From JBMNIZ01 sp050951405 (GTDB lineage Bacteria; Bacillota; DULZ01), in contig JBMNIZ010000002.1 in the NCBI GenBank assembly GCA_050951405.1, positions 124,001-188,000 on the forward strand: a DNA stretch of 64,000 nucleotides. Reading direction: 5' to 3'. This document shows, in pieces, positions 15,588-23,984 of this stretch. The notes under the pieces are model-generated. The model was given only the letters and a program-made list of their open reading frames with translations, did no database searches and had not been told where the DNA came from. The number at the start of each line of letters is the position of its first letter. The stretch's first letter is position 1. Both the position numbers and the translations under genes were made by a program.

Positions 15588-16583
15588 TTAGGAAAGCCCT
15601 TTCTTTTTCTCCCTGATTTTAGCCAGCAACAGGGGCAGGATCTCCCGGTAGTCCGCCACAATGCCGTAATCGCTTTGGTCAAAGATGGGGGCCCGGGGAT
15701 CGTTGTTGATGGAGACGATCATTTTGGCCCTTTCGATGCCCACCGTATGCTGGAGCTCCCCGGAGATGCCTATGCCCAGGTAAAAATCAGGCTGGACGGT
15801 CCTGCCGCTTTGGCCGATCATCAGCTCTTCTTTCACCCAGCCTTCATCTACCGGCGGCCTGGTCGCTCCCACCGCCCCGTCCAGGAGCAGGGCCAGTTCT
15901 TCAATCAGCTGCCAATCTCCCGGCCCGGCAATGCCGGCGCCGCCGGCCACTACGGCCCGGGCCTCTTCCAAGGGCTTTCCCCGGGGCGGGTCCAACTGTA
16001 GGGAGAGAGTTTTTGCCCGCAAGGGCTCTTCTTCCTGCACCGGGATCCTCAGGATTAATCCCTGGGGGTCGGAGATGGGGGCCGGCCGGGGAAAGACGCC
16101 TGGGCCGATGGTGGCCATTTGGGGGCGTTTAACCGGACAGCTGATTTTGCCTATACCGCCATAGGCGGGAATGAACTGCTCCAGGATTCCTTCCTCATTG
16201 ATAGCCAGGTCAACACAGTGGCTGGCCAGGCCTGTTTCCAGGCGGGCAGCCAGGCCGGCGGCCAGTTCCTGTCCCAGGGAACTGGAGGGGAGAAGGATGA
16301 TTTCCGGCCGCTGGTCCCCGGCCAGACGGGCCAGGATGTGGACGGCCAGTTCTTCCTGATAGTAAGGGGAGGCCTGAGTTTCCAGTTGGAAGACCAGGTC
16401 GGCGCCGTGGTTCACCAATTCTTGGGCCGGGCCGTCCACATTTTTTCCCAGGACGACGCCCACCGCCGTCTTTCCTGCTTGCCGGGCCAGGTGGCAGGCT
16501 TTCCCCAGGATTTCCAGGGACACAGCGGCCAGTATCCCTTCCCTGTGTTCAGCAACGATCCAGATCTGGTTTTTCCAATTCAT
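15588..16583 (-). CDS. etfA: Electron transfer flavoprotein alpha subunit
   Basis: 331 aa; GGAAGGAGG 8 bases before the ATG. The C-terminal FAD domain shows the family signature GATRPPVDEGWVKEELMIGQSG, then GISGELQHTVGI and INNDPRAPIFDQSDYGIVADY. The N-terminal part is the usual Rossmann-like half. It accepts or donates electrons with the acyl-CoA dehydrogenase encoded two genes upstream, as heterodimer with EtfB. There is no N-terminal ferredoxin-like extension of the kind found in CarE of caffeyl-CoA reductase. Last gene of the sigma-54 operon, followed by a terminator. Confidence 0.93.
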   Translation of the reverse strand: MNWKNQIWIVAEHREGILAAVSLEILGKACHLARQAGKTAVGVVLGKNVDGPAQELVNHGADLVFQLETQASPYYQEELAVHILARLAGDQRPEIILLPSSSLGQELAAGLAARLETGLASHCVDLAINEEGILEQFIPAYGGIGKISCPVKRPQMATIGPGVFPRPAPISDPQGLILRIPVQEEEPLRAKTLSLQLDPPRGKPLEEARAVVAGGAGIAGPGDWQLIEELALLLDGAVGATRPPVDEGWVKEELMIGQSGRTVQPDFYLGIGISGELQHTVGIERAKMIVSINNDPRAPIFDQSDYGIVADYREILPLLLAKIREKKKGLS

Positions 16584-16606
16584 TTTTTTGCCTCCTTCCC
16601 CGGCTT

Positions 16607-17407
16607 TTAAAGAACTCCCGCTTCCGTCATCTTCTGGAACAAGAACTCCACGATCTCTTCTTTAGTTCCCGTGATCATCTGTCCTTTTCTTTTTGCCAGC
16701 AGGGGCTGCCAATCATCCATGATGGTAGGAGAACCGGAAAGGCCCACCTGTTCCTCCAATAAACCCAGATCCTCCCGGCTCCAGATGGTCACCTGCTTTT
16801 TTTGGGCTTTCCTGATGCCGGAAAAGCTCAGCAGGCGGGGAGTGTTCAGTTCCCGGGTGACGGTGAGCAGGGCGGGAAGCATGAGAGAAACGGTCCTGGA
16901 GCCGAACTCGATCCTGGCCTTCACCTGCCATCTGTCCTCCTGGGAGTGCTGGATGGCAAAAACTCCGGTGACCACCGGTATCCCCAGCATCTGAGCCAGG
17001 CGTGGCCCTACCTGGTTGGTGCTGCCGTCGGAGCTTTCTTTGCCGCACAAGACCAGCCGGAAAGGCTCTAACTTCTTGACGGCGGCGGCCAGGGTGAAAG
17101 CGGTGGCATGGGCATCGGCCCCGGCAAAGGCCGGATCGGAAAGGAGGACAGCCTCATCCGCTCCCAAGGCCAGGGCCTCCTTCAGGCAATCGGCGGCCTC
17201 CGGCGGGCCCATGCTCAAGACGGTTACCTTTCCTCCGTAGAGTTCTTTCAGTTCCAGCCCGGCTTCCAGAGCATTTTTGTCCAGAGGGTTGATGACCAGG
17301 GGCACCTGGCCCCTCCGGAGGGTTTTGGTTTTGGGATCCATGGTCAGGCTGGATGCTTTTTCCGGGTCAGGGACGGCTTTCAGGCAGACGATGATGTTGA
17401 AAGGCAT
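16607..17407 (-). CDS. etfB: Electron transfer flavoprotein beta subunit
   Basis: 266 aa from the ATG at 17407 (GGAAGGAGAG at a spacing of 5), the natural EtfB start MPFNIIVCLKAVPDPE; the in-frame GTG-like extension to 17434 is not needed. Diagnostic segments: PLVINPLDKNALEAGLELKE, LCGKESSDGSTNQVGPRLAQMLG, and the C-terminal arm wrapping EtfA. Forms the AMP/FAD-binding partner of EtfA, 23 bases upstream of it. Confidence 0.93.
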   Translation of the reverse strand: MPFNIIVCLKAVPDPEKASSLTMDPKTKTLRRGQVPLVINPLDKNALEAGLELKELYGGKVTVLSMGPPEAADCLKEALALGADEAVLLSDPAFAGADAHATAFTLAAAVKKLEPFRLVLCGKESSDGSTNQVGPRLAQMLGIPVVTGVFAIQHSQEDRWQVKARIEFGSRTVSLMLPALLTVTRELNTPRLLSFSGIRKAQKKQVTIWSREDLGLLEEQVGLSGSPTIMDDWQPLLAKRKGQMITGTKEEIVEFLFQKMTEAGVL

Positions 17408-17483
17408 GTTCACTCTCCTTCCGTCAGCTTGCATTCATGCCGGTCTCGGTTTACTGGACGAACCGGGGGCCGGTGGGCTTCCG

Positions 17484-18620
17484 CTAGAATAAGGCCGCCC
17501 TGGCCATGATCACTTTCATGATATAGGAAGTGCCGGCGGAGGGCCCCAGGACGATGGCATCCCGGTAATAGCGCTGGACCGGGTATTCGGTCATCACTCC
17601 ATAGCCGCCGTGAATGTCTACGGCCGTTTTGGCGGCCCGGATGGCGGCTTCCGTGGAGTAGTACTTGGCAATGGCAAATTGCAGGTCGCATCTTTCCCCT
17701 CTATCTTTCATGGCAGCCGCCCGGTAACCCAGCAGTCGGCTGGCGTCCAGATCCATGAACATGAGGGCGATTTCGTTCTGGATGGTTTGGAGTTTGCTGA
17801 TGGGGTTGCCGTAAAGGATTCTTTCATTGGCGAATTTTACCGACTCTTCCAGGCAGGCGGCATGGATGCCCAGGGCACATCCCACCATCCCGGCTCTGCC
17901 CACTTCACCGATGGCCCCCAGCACCACCCTCATCCCTTTGCCTTCCTGGCCCAGGAGATTTTCCTGGGGAACAAAGCACTGATTGAAAGAAAGTTCCCCG
18001 GTATTGCAGCCTTTCATGCCCACTTTATTCTCTTCCCGGCCCCGTTTGAAGCCTTCCATGCCTTCTTCCACAATGAAAGCGCTGAAGCATTTGGGGTCGT
18101 CGGCGCTTTTGGCCAGCACCACTACCGTATCGGCCAGGTGGGAATTGGTGATGAAGACCTTCCGCCCGTTGAGCAGGTATCCCCCGTCGGTTTTGGCATA
18201 TTCGGTGCGGATGCCGCTGGGATCGGAACCGCCGGTGGCTTCGGTGACGGCAACTGTGGCCAGTTTTTCCCCCTTGGCCAGGCCCGGCAGGTACCTTTGT
18301 TTCTGCTCTTCGGAACCGGCGGTGATGATGGGATCAATGCCCAGGTGAAAGACCTGGAGCATCATGGCCACGGCGCTGGAGATCCTGCCGATTTCCTCCA
18401 AGGCGATGAGCCTGGCTACGTGTCCCAATCCCAGGCCGCCGTATTCTTCCGGGATGGTTATCCCCAGCATTTCTGCCTCGGCCAGGGCTTTGATCACTTC
18501 CCGGGGGGTTTGACCTGTTTCTTCCATTTCCTCCACATGGGGGGCCACTTTTGTTTCGGCAAATTCCTTGGATGCTTTGCGAAACATTTCCTGTTCTTCG
18601 GTAAAAGTGAAGTCGACCAT
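17484..18620 (-). CDS. Acyl-CoA dehydrogenase/reductase with unusual active-site residue
   Basis: 378 aa, AAGGAGG before the ATG. Full acyl-CoA dehydrogenase fold: TFTEEQEMFRKASKEFAETKVAPHVEEMEE at the N-terminus, flavin-binding VTEATGGSDPSGI, and the C-terminal helix bundle with DIHGGYGVMTEYPVQRYYRDA. At the position of the usual catalytic glutamate of MCAD-type enzymes (motif EGTS) the sequence reads SAGTSY, with Ala362. The base is therefore missing or placed elsewhere. Linked to EtfBA with a 76-base gap, so it may run as a dehydrogenase or as an Etf-fed enoyl-CoA reductase, as in CarCDE of Acetobacterium. The substrate is unknown but presumably made by the upstream CoA ligase. Confidence 0.9.
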   Translation of the reverse strand: MVDFTFTEEQEMFRKASKEFAETKVAPHVEEMEETGQTPREVIKALAEAEMLGITIPEEYGGLGLGHVARLIALEEIGRISSAVAMMLQVFHLGIDPIITAGSEEQKQRYLPGLAKGEKLATVAVTEATGGSDPSGIRTEYAKTDGGYLLNGRKVFITNSHLADTVVVLAKSADDPKCFSAFIVEEGMEGFKRGREENKVGMKGCNTGELSFNQCFVPQENLLGQEGKGMRVVLGAIGEVGRAGMVGCALGIHAACLEESVKFANERILYGNPISKLQTIQNEIALMFMDLDASRLLGYRAAAMKDRGERCDLQFAIAKYYSTEAAIRAAKTAVDIHGGYGVMTEYPVQRYYRDAIVLGPSAGTSYIMKVIMARAALF

Positions 18621-18905
18621 GTGAAATACCTCCTTGTAATTTTTTTATGCTTTCAACTGCTTTCCACAGTGTTGGCCATGAAGACGCAGCAGAAAGATCA
18701 GAACATAAAGACGGGCATAATTGTCAAGGCCCGGAGGATCGCGGCCGTGATGGGCCGGAGCAGGGCATTCGGGGGATGTTTTTTTACCCTGCTCCGGCCT
18801 CTCATCATCTTGCTCCGGCAGCCAAAACAATTGTGCCCCGCCTTCTTTGACTGTTCACCTTTTTACCCGCTGAGCGGGTTTTTCTTTCTCAATCCCGGCA
18901 GATTA
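18621..18905. other. Intergenic region with a 13-bp inverted repeat
   Basis: This 285-base gap inside the minus-strand operon holds a perfect inverted repeat GGCCGGAGCAGGG (18753-18765 and 18787-18799) without a T run, and a plus-strand hairpin ACCCGC/GCGGGT followed by T at 18865-18886. A TTGACA on the minus strand (18722-18727) could be part of a weak internal promoter. The structures may stabilise or process the mRNA between the permease and dehydrogenase genes. No gene is seen. Confidence 0.5.
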
Positions 18906-20288
18906 TTAAGATACTGTCTCGTCAACGGAATGCCCGGTCAAGGCTTTCTTGAACCAGTCGTGCTCCAGCAGGAAATAGAGGGCCAATCCGATGCTTAGGC
19001 CCCAGGCCGCTCCCTTGGTGGCAATGACAGCGCCGATAATGCCGGCTACCCCCCTCTGGATATTGTTTTGGATCATTTCCATGGCCAGATAGGCGCAGAG
19101 GTAACCCTGGACCAGGAGAGTCAGGGACAGACCGATGGCCAGCCCCGGCTTAAACAGGGAGACGATGGGCCCCAAAAGGAGGGCGATACTCATCCCCCAA
19201 AAGATGGAGGTGGCGCCTCCCCAGTAGCTGTCCATCTGTTCCCGGGTGCTGTTGATATAGCGGTTGACCACCAAGGCCTGGCCTCCCGCCCACTGGGGGC
19301 CGGCCAAGCCCAGGAAGGGGAAGAAAAGCCCTTCAATGGTATTCCGCAGACCGGCAAAGAAGCTGTTCCGGTCCGGGTCGAAAACGATTTTCTCGTCCTG
19401 CCTGGCTTCATTGGCGGCCTTGAGCAGGCTGGAAGCCACCAGGATATCGCCGAAAGCGATAATATAAGCGGCAAAGGCCAGGGGTAGAGCCTTGAGAAAT
19501 ATGCCGGCTGACGGAAATCCGATGGAAAAAGGCGACAGAGTCCGCACCATTTCCCCGATGGCTAAGGGGGTTATGGACCAGGTGATCACCGGGGTTTCCA
19601 CTTCACCGATGGCTATGCCCAAAAGATAGGAAAGGGCAAAGGGGATGGCGATCCCGAACTGGGCCACATAGCGGAAAAAACTGTAGCGCTTTCTCAGCTG
19701 CTCGGTGGTGGTGGAAAAGAGCATAAAAAACGAAAATCCCACACCTAAAAGGATGCTCACCGGATAATCGGCGATGCGGCCTCCCGTTTTGAATTCGCCG
19801 ATAATGGAAGCCAGGGCGGCCCCCAAAAGGATCCCGGCCTTGATGCTGGTGGGAATGGCGCCCACCACTCTTCCCGCCAGCCTGGTGACGGCGAGAAAAA
19901 TAAAGATGAAAGCTACCGTCAGCTGGAGAGCGATCATGGCCTGGATTCTTTCCGGGCCTTCCATAAAGCCGGTGAGGAAAGCGATATACAAGGGAATACC
20001 GGGGGTGATCCAGCCTACCACCGCCGGGTCCCCGAAAGTGGTGTGAATCAGGTACATGAAATTATTGATAATAACCATGGTGATTGCCACTTCAAAAGGA
20101 ATGCCCAAGGTGGACGTCATTCCGGCAATGATGCCCATGGGAACCACGCAGAGGATGGCTCCCTGGATGGCATCGGGCCATTCCCAGCCGTAATGCAGAA
20201 ACGGCAGGCGGAGCTTCAGTTTGCCCAGGGCGTAAGGTTGTTCCGCCTCCGGGTCGCTGGGACGCTTTTTACCTAGATAGTAGGCCAT
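18906..20288 (-). CDS. Polytopic permease, NCS2/SulP-like
   Basis: 460 aa, AAAGGAGG upstream of the ATG. About 12-14 hydrophobic segments (for example AILCVVPMGIIAGMTSTLG, GIIGAVIATKGAAWGLSIGLALYFLLEH) with a loop rich in Gly/Pro/Thr (GWITPGIPLYIAFLTGF, AIPTSIKAGILLGAAL). The layout recalls nucleobase/sulfate-type (NCS2/SulP) or benzoate permeases, but I cannot assign a family firmly. Its position between a CoA ligase and an acyl-CoA dehydrogenase suggests uptake of the organic acid degraded by this operon. Confidence 0.65.
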   Translation of the reverse strand: MAYYLGKKRPSDPEAEQPYALGKLKLRLPFLHYGWEWPDAIQGAILCVVPMGIIAGMTSTLGIPFEVAITMVIINNFMYLIHTTFGDPAVVGWITPGIPLYIAFLTGFMEGPERIQAMIALQLTVAFIFIFLAVTRLAGRVVGAIPTSIKAGILLGAALASIIGEFKTGGRIADYPVSILLGVGFSFFMLFSTTTEQLRKRYSFFRYVAQFGIAIPFALSYLLGIAIGEVETPVITWSITPLAIGEMVRTLSPFSIGFPSAGIFLKALPLAFAAYIIAFGDILVASSLLKAANEARQDEKIVFDPDRNSFFAGLRNTIEGLFFPFLGLAGPQWAGGQALVVNRYINSTREQMDSYWGGATSIFWGMSIALLLGPIVSLFKPGLAIGLSLTLLVQGYLCAYLAMEMIQNNIQRGVAGIIGAVIATKGAAWGLSIGLALYFLLEHDWFKKALTGHSVDETVS

Positions 20289-20362
20289 TGACCTTTTCCT
20301 CCTTTGAAAAATATAGTCGGTCTGACAACAGTTTCATTTCAGGCGGGGCACAGGCAAGCTTT

Positions 20363-21685
20363 CTAAGCGGGCTTGCGCTCGTCAAATACTCTTTTTGCCT
20401 TATGGGTAGCCCGCGGCAAGGTGTTGGGCGGCAGTATTTTCACCCGGGGACGGATGCCTAAAATTTTTACACATTCCAGCTGGATCTCTTCTACCAACCT
20501 TTGAGTGTCGCCGGTGACATGGGGGGCATGTTCCGCCTCCACGGTGAGGACCGCCATGTGATGTTCCTCGGTGACCACCAGGCGGTATTCGCCGGTCAGA
20601 TCGTTATTCTTTCTGATGACCATTTCGATGTCGCTGGGGAAGACGTTTACTCCCTTGATGATGAGCATGTCGTCCAGGCGCCCGTGGATGCCGTGAAGCC
20701 GCAGATGGGTACGGCCGCAGGAACATTTTTCCGAAGTGTAGGAGACGATATCCCCGGTCCGGAATCTGATGAGGGGACGGGCCTTTTTCTTCAGGGAGGT
20801 GAGAACCAATTCGCCTCTTTCTCCTTCCGGCACTTCTTCCCCCGTATCCGGGTCGATGACTTCCACGAAAATATGATCCTCGGCCCAGTGAAGCCCTTCT
20901 TTCTTCTCGCACATGCCGGCACAGGCCCCGAAAATATCGGATAATCCGTAATAGTCGTAGAGGTCTGCTCCCCAGAGGGCTTCGATTTGCTCCCTGGTCT
21001 CGGGGATGGAGCCGCCGGGCTCTCCGGCCACAAAAATTTTCTTGATATTCAGGTCTTTCAAGGGATCAATCCCTTGCTCTTTGGCCGTTTCCCCTAAAAA
21101 CCAGGCGTAGGAGGGAGTAGTCCAGGTGATATTTGGCTTCCACTGCTGGAAGATGGCCAGCAGCCGTTCTGCCGGAATGGCTCCCGCCCAGATGCACAGG
21201 GCTCCCACTTTTTGGGCGCCCAGCACATCGGGGCCCCCGACAAAGAGGGTGAAGTTTAAAGCGTGGCAGTAGCGGTCGGTGGGGCGCATCCCCGAAGACC
21301 AGAAAAGCCGCGCTTGATAGTCTTGGTAGTCATCAAAATCCTGAGCGGTGAAAGGAGAAGCGGTGGGCACGCCGGTGGAACCGCTGGAGACGGAAATATA
21401 GACGATTTCTTCTTCGGGAACGCAGAGCAGATCGCCAAAATCCGGGGCCGCCTGCTGTCGGGAGCGCAAAACTATTTTGTCAATGGTGGGGAATTTTTTC
21501 AGGTCTTCCAAGGATTTCAGGTCAGAAGGTTTTACCCCGGCCTGATCAAAGGAATTCCGATAATAAGGGGATTTGGCGTAGCACAGCTCCACTGTATCTT
21601 TTAACAGTTTTAACTGTAATTCTTGCAGTTTTTCCCGGGACATGGTTTCCAGTTCTTCGTCCCAGTATTTACGGTAAGCAGCCAT
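20363..21685 (-). CDS. Phenylacetate-CoA ligase-like AMP-forming acyl-CoA synthetase
   Basis: 440 aa, AAAGGAGG upstream. PaaK family: YYRNSFDQAGVKPSDLKSLEDLKKFPTIDK near 41-70, the phosphate-binding loop VSSGSTGVPT (99-108), the adenylate motif YDYYGLSDIFG, the RTGDIVSY hinge region, and the C-terminal domain with RPRVKILPPNTLPRATHKAKRV containing the catalytic lysine. It activates a carboxylic acid to its CoA thioester with ATP. PaaK itself takes phenylacetate; relatives take other aromatic or short acids, so the substrate here is open. Part of the sigma-54 controlled operon. Confidence 0.88.
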   Translation of the reverse strand: MAAYRKYWDEELETMSREKLQELQLKLLKDTVELCYAKSPYYRNSFDQAGVKPSDLKSLEDLKKFPTIDKIVLRSRQQAAPDFGDLLCVPEEEIVYISVSSGSTGVPTASPFTAQDFDDYQDYQARLFWSSGMRPTDRYCHALNFTLFVGGPDVLGAQKVGALCIWAGAIPAERLLAIFQQWKPNITWTTPSYAWFLGETAKEQGIDPLKDLNIKKIFVAGEPGGSIPETREQIEALWGADLYDYYGLSDIFGACAGMCEKKEGLHWAEDHIFVEVIDPDTGEEVPEGERGELVLTSLKKKARPLIRFRTGDIVSYTSEKCSCGRTHLRLHGIHGRLDDMLIIKGVNVFPSDIEMVIRKNNDLTGEYRLVVTEEHHMAVLTVEAEHAPHVTGDTQRLVEEIQLECVKILGIRPRVKILPPNTLPRATHKAKRVFDERKPA

Positions 21686-21782
21686 TTTTCCTCAGCAACC
21701 TCCTTTATCATTCCTCTCTTTCAGAAACTTCTGAAGTCTGGCTTTATTCTTTTTCTTTCTTGCGAAATGTGTTATTATGAAA

Positions 21783-21845
21783 ACATGCCGATGTTTTGCG
21801 CTGTTACACCGGCCGTATCAATGAGATCCGGCGGGTGCAACAGCG
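21783..21845. repeat. Tandem hairpins between the UroD-like and CoA-ligase genes
   Basis: Two adjacent stem-loops: AACAT..ATGTT around GCCG (21782-21797) and a long one with arms 21799-21815 and 21829-21845 (CGCTGTTACACC against GGTGCAACAGCG, plus GGCCG/CGGCG). There is no strong T run on either strand. They lie just after the UroD-like stop, where they could act as an mRNA processing or 3'-protecting element that sets gene ratios within the operon. Confidence 0.55.
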
Positions 21846-21850
21846 TTTTT

Positions 21851-22870
21851 TTAACATTTGCCCAACTTCCGGGCGGCATCCATGAAATACTTGACTGCGT
21901 CTACAGGAGCGTTGGGGGGCACCTCACAGCCGGAGGAAAGGATATAGCCGCTCCGGCCCTTTACCGCCTCAAAACACTTTTTCACTTCCCCTTCCGTCTG
22001 TTCGGAGGAAGCTTTCAGGAAGCTGGTGGTGGGCACATTGCCGATGATGACGGTTTTTCCTTCGCCCACTTCCATGGCTTTCTCCAGGGAAGTCATGGAG
22101 TCGATGCTCAAACCGGAGGCTCCCGTTTCCACCAGATCCGTCAGAATGGGGTCGGCAAAACCGCAAACATGCCAGGTGATGCCGGCTCTTTTTTCTTTAA
22201 AGTGATTCACCAGCTCTTGGTGGTAAGGCTTGACAAAATCCCGGTAAATCTGGGGAGAGATGACGCTGCAGGAGACAGTGGCTTCCGAATAGCTCAGGCT
22301 CACCTTTCTTGTGATGACTGCTTCACCAAAAGCCCGGGCCGTATCGGTGGTCAGCCGCATCAATTCATGGACGTATTGGGGGTCATCGAAAGTATCGTAG
22401 ATCAAGTTATCCACACCGCGCAGGCTGGCGGCAATGGCCCAGGGTCCGACCAGGGTGGAGGAAACAGGCACATCCTTGATGAGGCCCCGGGCCTGGCTGC
22501 AGGCCTCCAGGTAGAGGGGCATCCGGCCGTCTTTTTCCGGGTCCGGCACAGTCAAGGAACTCAATTTGCCTTTCTCCTCCCGCAGGAAAGGTTTGTCGAT
22601 TTGGCACACGTCATTTTCCGGGAACTTTACAGTTGTACCCAGCGCCTCCGCTTCCATGAGCAGGTCCGCCATCATCACCACAATGTCCGGCTGAAACATT
22701 TCGTAGGCGGCCAGTTGAGATTTGGCCATGATTTCGGCATCTTGCAGGTACTGCTTGGCGGTGGCTCCGATCAGTTTGCTGGTAAAGCAGCCCAGGATGG
22801 GGTAGGCGGGGACATAATCGGCGAAAGTTCTTTTAAATGCGGCCTTAACTCTTTCGGCCCCTGTAGCCAC
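21851..22870 (-). CDS. UroD-family (MtaA/cobalamin-type) methyltransferase-like protein
   Basis: 339 aa, GTG start at 22870 with GGAGGGTG 8 bases upstream; TAGTG overlap with the stop of the DUF169 gene. A uroporphyrinogen decarboxylase-like TIM barrel with the zinc-binding H-x-C motif of corrinoid methyltransferases (WHVCGF, His234 and Cys236) and a C-terminal SSGCEVPPN cysteine near 316. These are marks of the MtaA/CmuA branch, which moves methyl groups between corrinoid proteins and thiols or demethylates substrates, not of heme synthesis. No corrinoid protein gene is adjacent. In context it may demethylate the organic acid activated by the ligase, which is speculative. Confidence 0.82.
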   Translation of the reverse strand: MATGAERVKAAFKRTFADYVPAYPILGCFTSKLIGATAKQYLQDAEIMAKSQLAAYEMFQPDIVVMMADLLMEAEALGTTVKFPENDVCQIDKPFLREEKGKLSSLTVPDPEKDGRMPLYLEACSQARGLIKDVPVSSTLVGPWAIAASLRGVDNLIYDTFDDPQYVHELMRLTTDTARAFGEAVITRKVSLSYSEATVSCSVISPQIYRDFVKPYHQELVNHFKEKRAGITWHVCGFADPILTDLVETGASGLSIDSMTSLEKAMEVGEGKTVIIGNVPTTSFLKASSEQTEGEVKKCFEAVKGRSGYILSSGCEVPPNAPVDAVKYFMDAARKLGKC

Positions 22871-23658
22871 TAGTTTTCACCCTCCATTTCTTGCCAGATT
22901 TTTTCCAATTCCCCATACTTGGGCGGGAACTTGGCTTCGTAGATAAGGGAGTTGGGAATGGGATAACGAATACCCACCTTGTGCGTCCCGATCAAGCCTT
23001 CCGTGACCCGATCCACCAGTTGGATGGGAATAGTGAAAGCCATTTCATCATCCTGGGTGTAGCCGAAGACTCTTTCCCCGTTGCCCGGCAGGATCACCTG
23101 GCAGGCGCCGGATTTAATTGTGTTGACGATGATTTCGCCGCATTCTCCCCGTCCGGTGAAACTGGAGGTGATCGCTCCTCCTTCATGGTATAAGGCCCCA
23201 TGGACCAGCCGCATCACTTGGGCGGCGTTGCCGTAAACCAGGACAAAATCAGGCTCCACTGACAGCCGGGCCAGGGGACCCACCAGCAGGCGAGCGTATT
23301 CGCCGTAAGCCAGGCGGGGTACTGCCGCCTCGGACCGGGCGCCGGCTTCCAGACTGGCACAATACATGCCGTGGGCCAGATTCCCTTGGGTGTAAAAGTC
23401 CACCGCTTCCCTCAAGCCCAGAACCACCGAGCCGATGGGACAGGATTGATCCTCCTTGCCCAGGGCCAGCACCCAGCCATACCGGCGGGCGAGAGCGTTG
23501 GCCTGGCAAATGGCGAACCTCATCTTGAAGTCCTGCTTGGGTAGCCTGGTTTTTGGCGGCAATTCCTCTCCTTCTTTGAGCAATTTGACTCCCAAGGGCG
23601 GGGAACTGGGCCGGATCAGGTCTGTCAAAGTTTCCTGAAGTTTCTGAAGATCTGCCAT
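22870..23658 (-). CDS. DUF169 domain protein
   Basis: 262 aa from the ATG at 23658 with AAAGGGGTGG upstream; an upstream extension to 23808 has no support. Matches the DUF169 pattern: PPLGVKLLKEGEELP near the N-terminus, a cysteine-bearing CQANALARRYGW, CPIGSVVLGL, and GRGECGEIIVNTIKSGACQVILPGNGERVFGYTQDDEMAFTIP near the C-terminus. The family function is unknown; members often neighbour corrinoid methyltransferases and aromatic acid genes, as here. First gene after the -24/-12 promoter and translationally coupled to the UroD-like gene. Confidence 0.82.
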   Translation of the reverse strand: MADLQKLQETLTDLIRPSSPPLGVKLLKEGEELPPKTRLPKQDFKMRFAICQANALARRYGWVLALGKEDQSCPIGSVVLGLREAVDFYTQGNLAHGMYCASLEAGARSEAAVPRLAYGEYARLLVGPLARLSVEPDFVLVYGNAAQVMRLVHGALYHEGGAITSSFTGRGECGEIIVNTIKSGACQVILPGNGERVFGYTQDDEMAFTIPIQLVDRVTEGLIGTHKVGIRYPIPNSLIYEAKFPPKYGELEKIWQEMEGEN

Positions 23659-23765
23659 CTTAACCACCCCTTTCACTTTTTTTGCGCAGCTGACTCTCAT
23701 GCTCTTGTTCTTCCTTCTTTGATACCTCCTTTTGGGAAAAAAGTATGATACTCCCACAAAGGCAA

Positions 23766-23782
23766 AGCAAAAACGGTGCCAA
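23766..23782 (-). promoter_or_regulatory. Sigma-54 (-24/-12) promoter of the DUF169-to-etfA operon
   Basis: On the minus strand TTGGCAC, CGTTT and TTGCT: the GG of -24 and GC of -12 sit exactly 10 bases apart, one base from the YTGGCACGRNNNTTGCW consensus. Transcription should start near 23755, about 100 bases before the DUF169 ATG. The gene just upstream encodes a sigma-54 activator, which supports the call. Confidence 0.88.
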
Positions 23783-23909
23783 GTGAAAGGGGCAGGCCCA
23801 AGCTTCAAATCCTTTGGCTAGACGGCCTTCGCCGGCGGCCGGCTGCTGCCGGCTTGGGTGTCTAATTTTTAAACAGGAGACCTGTCTTTTGACAAATAAA
23901 TAGTATTGT

Positions 23910-23923
23910 TCTGAATGTTCAGA
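23910..23923. promoter_or_regulatory. Candidate activator binding site (UAS)
   Basis: A perfect palindrome TCTGAATGTTCAGA lies about 130 bases upstream of the -24 element, a usual distance for enhancer sites of sigma-54 activators. A second, weaker dyad (ACAGGAGACCTGT) lies near 23874. The rest of the 326-base gap (23659-23984) shows nothing else clear. Confidence 0.5.
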
Positions 23924-23984
23924 TAGGTAAATCCTCTTTTGTTTATTTAGTAGCCAGAATGACTAAAAGGTAAACAAAGGCTTC

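Noticed and set aside
17610..18998. A 462-codon plus-strand frame over the acyl-CoA dehydrogenase
   Set aside because: Antisense to a clear enzyme gene, Phe/Gly/His-rich, no homology and no start signals.
21623..22873. A 416-codon plus-strand frame over the UroD-like gene
   Set aside because: Antisense to a well-supported gene; composition is that of a mirror frame.
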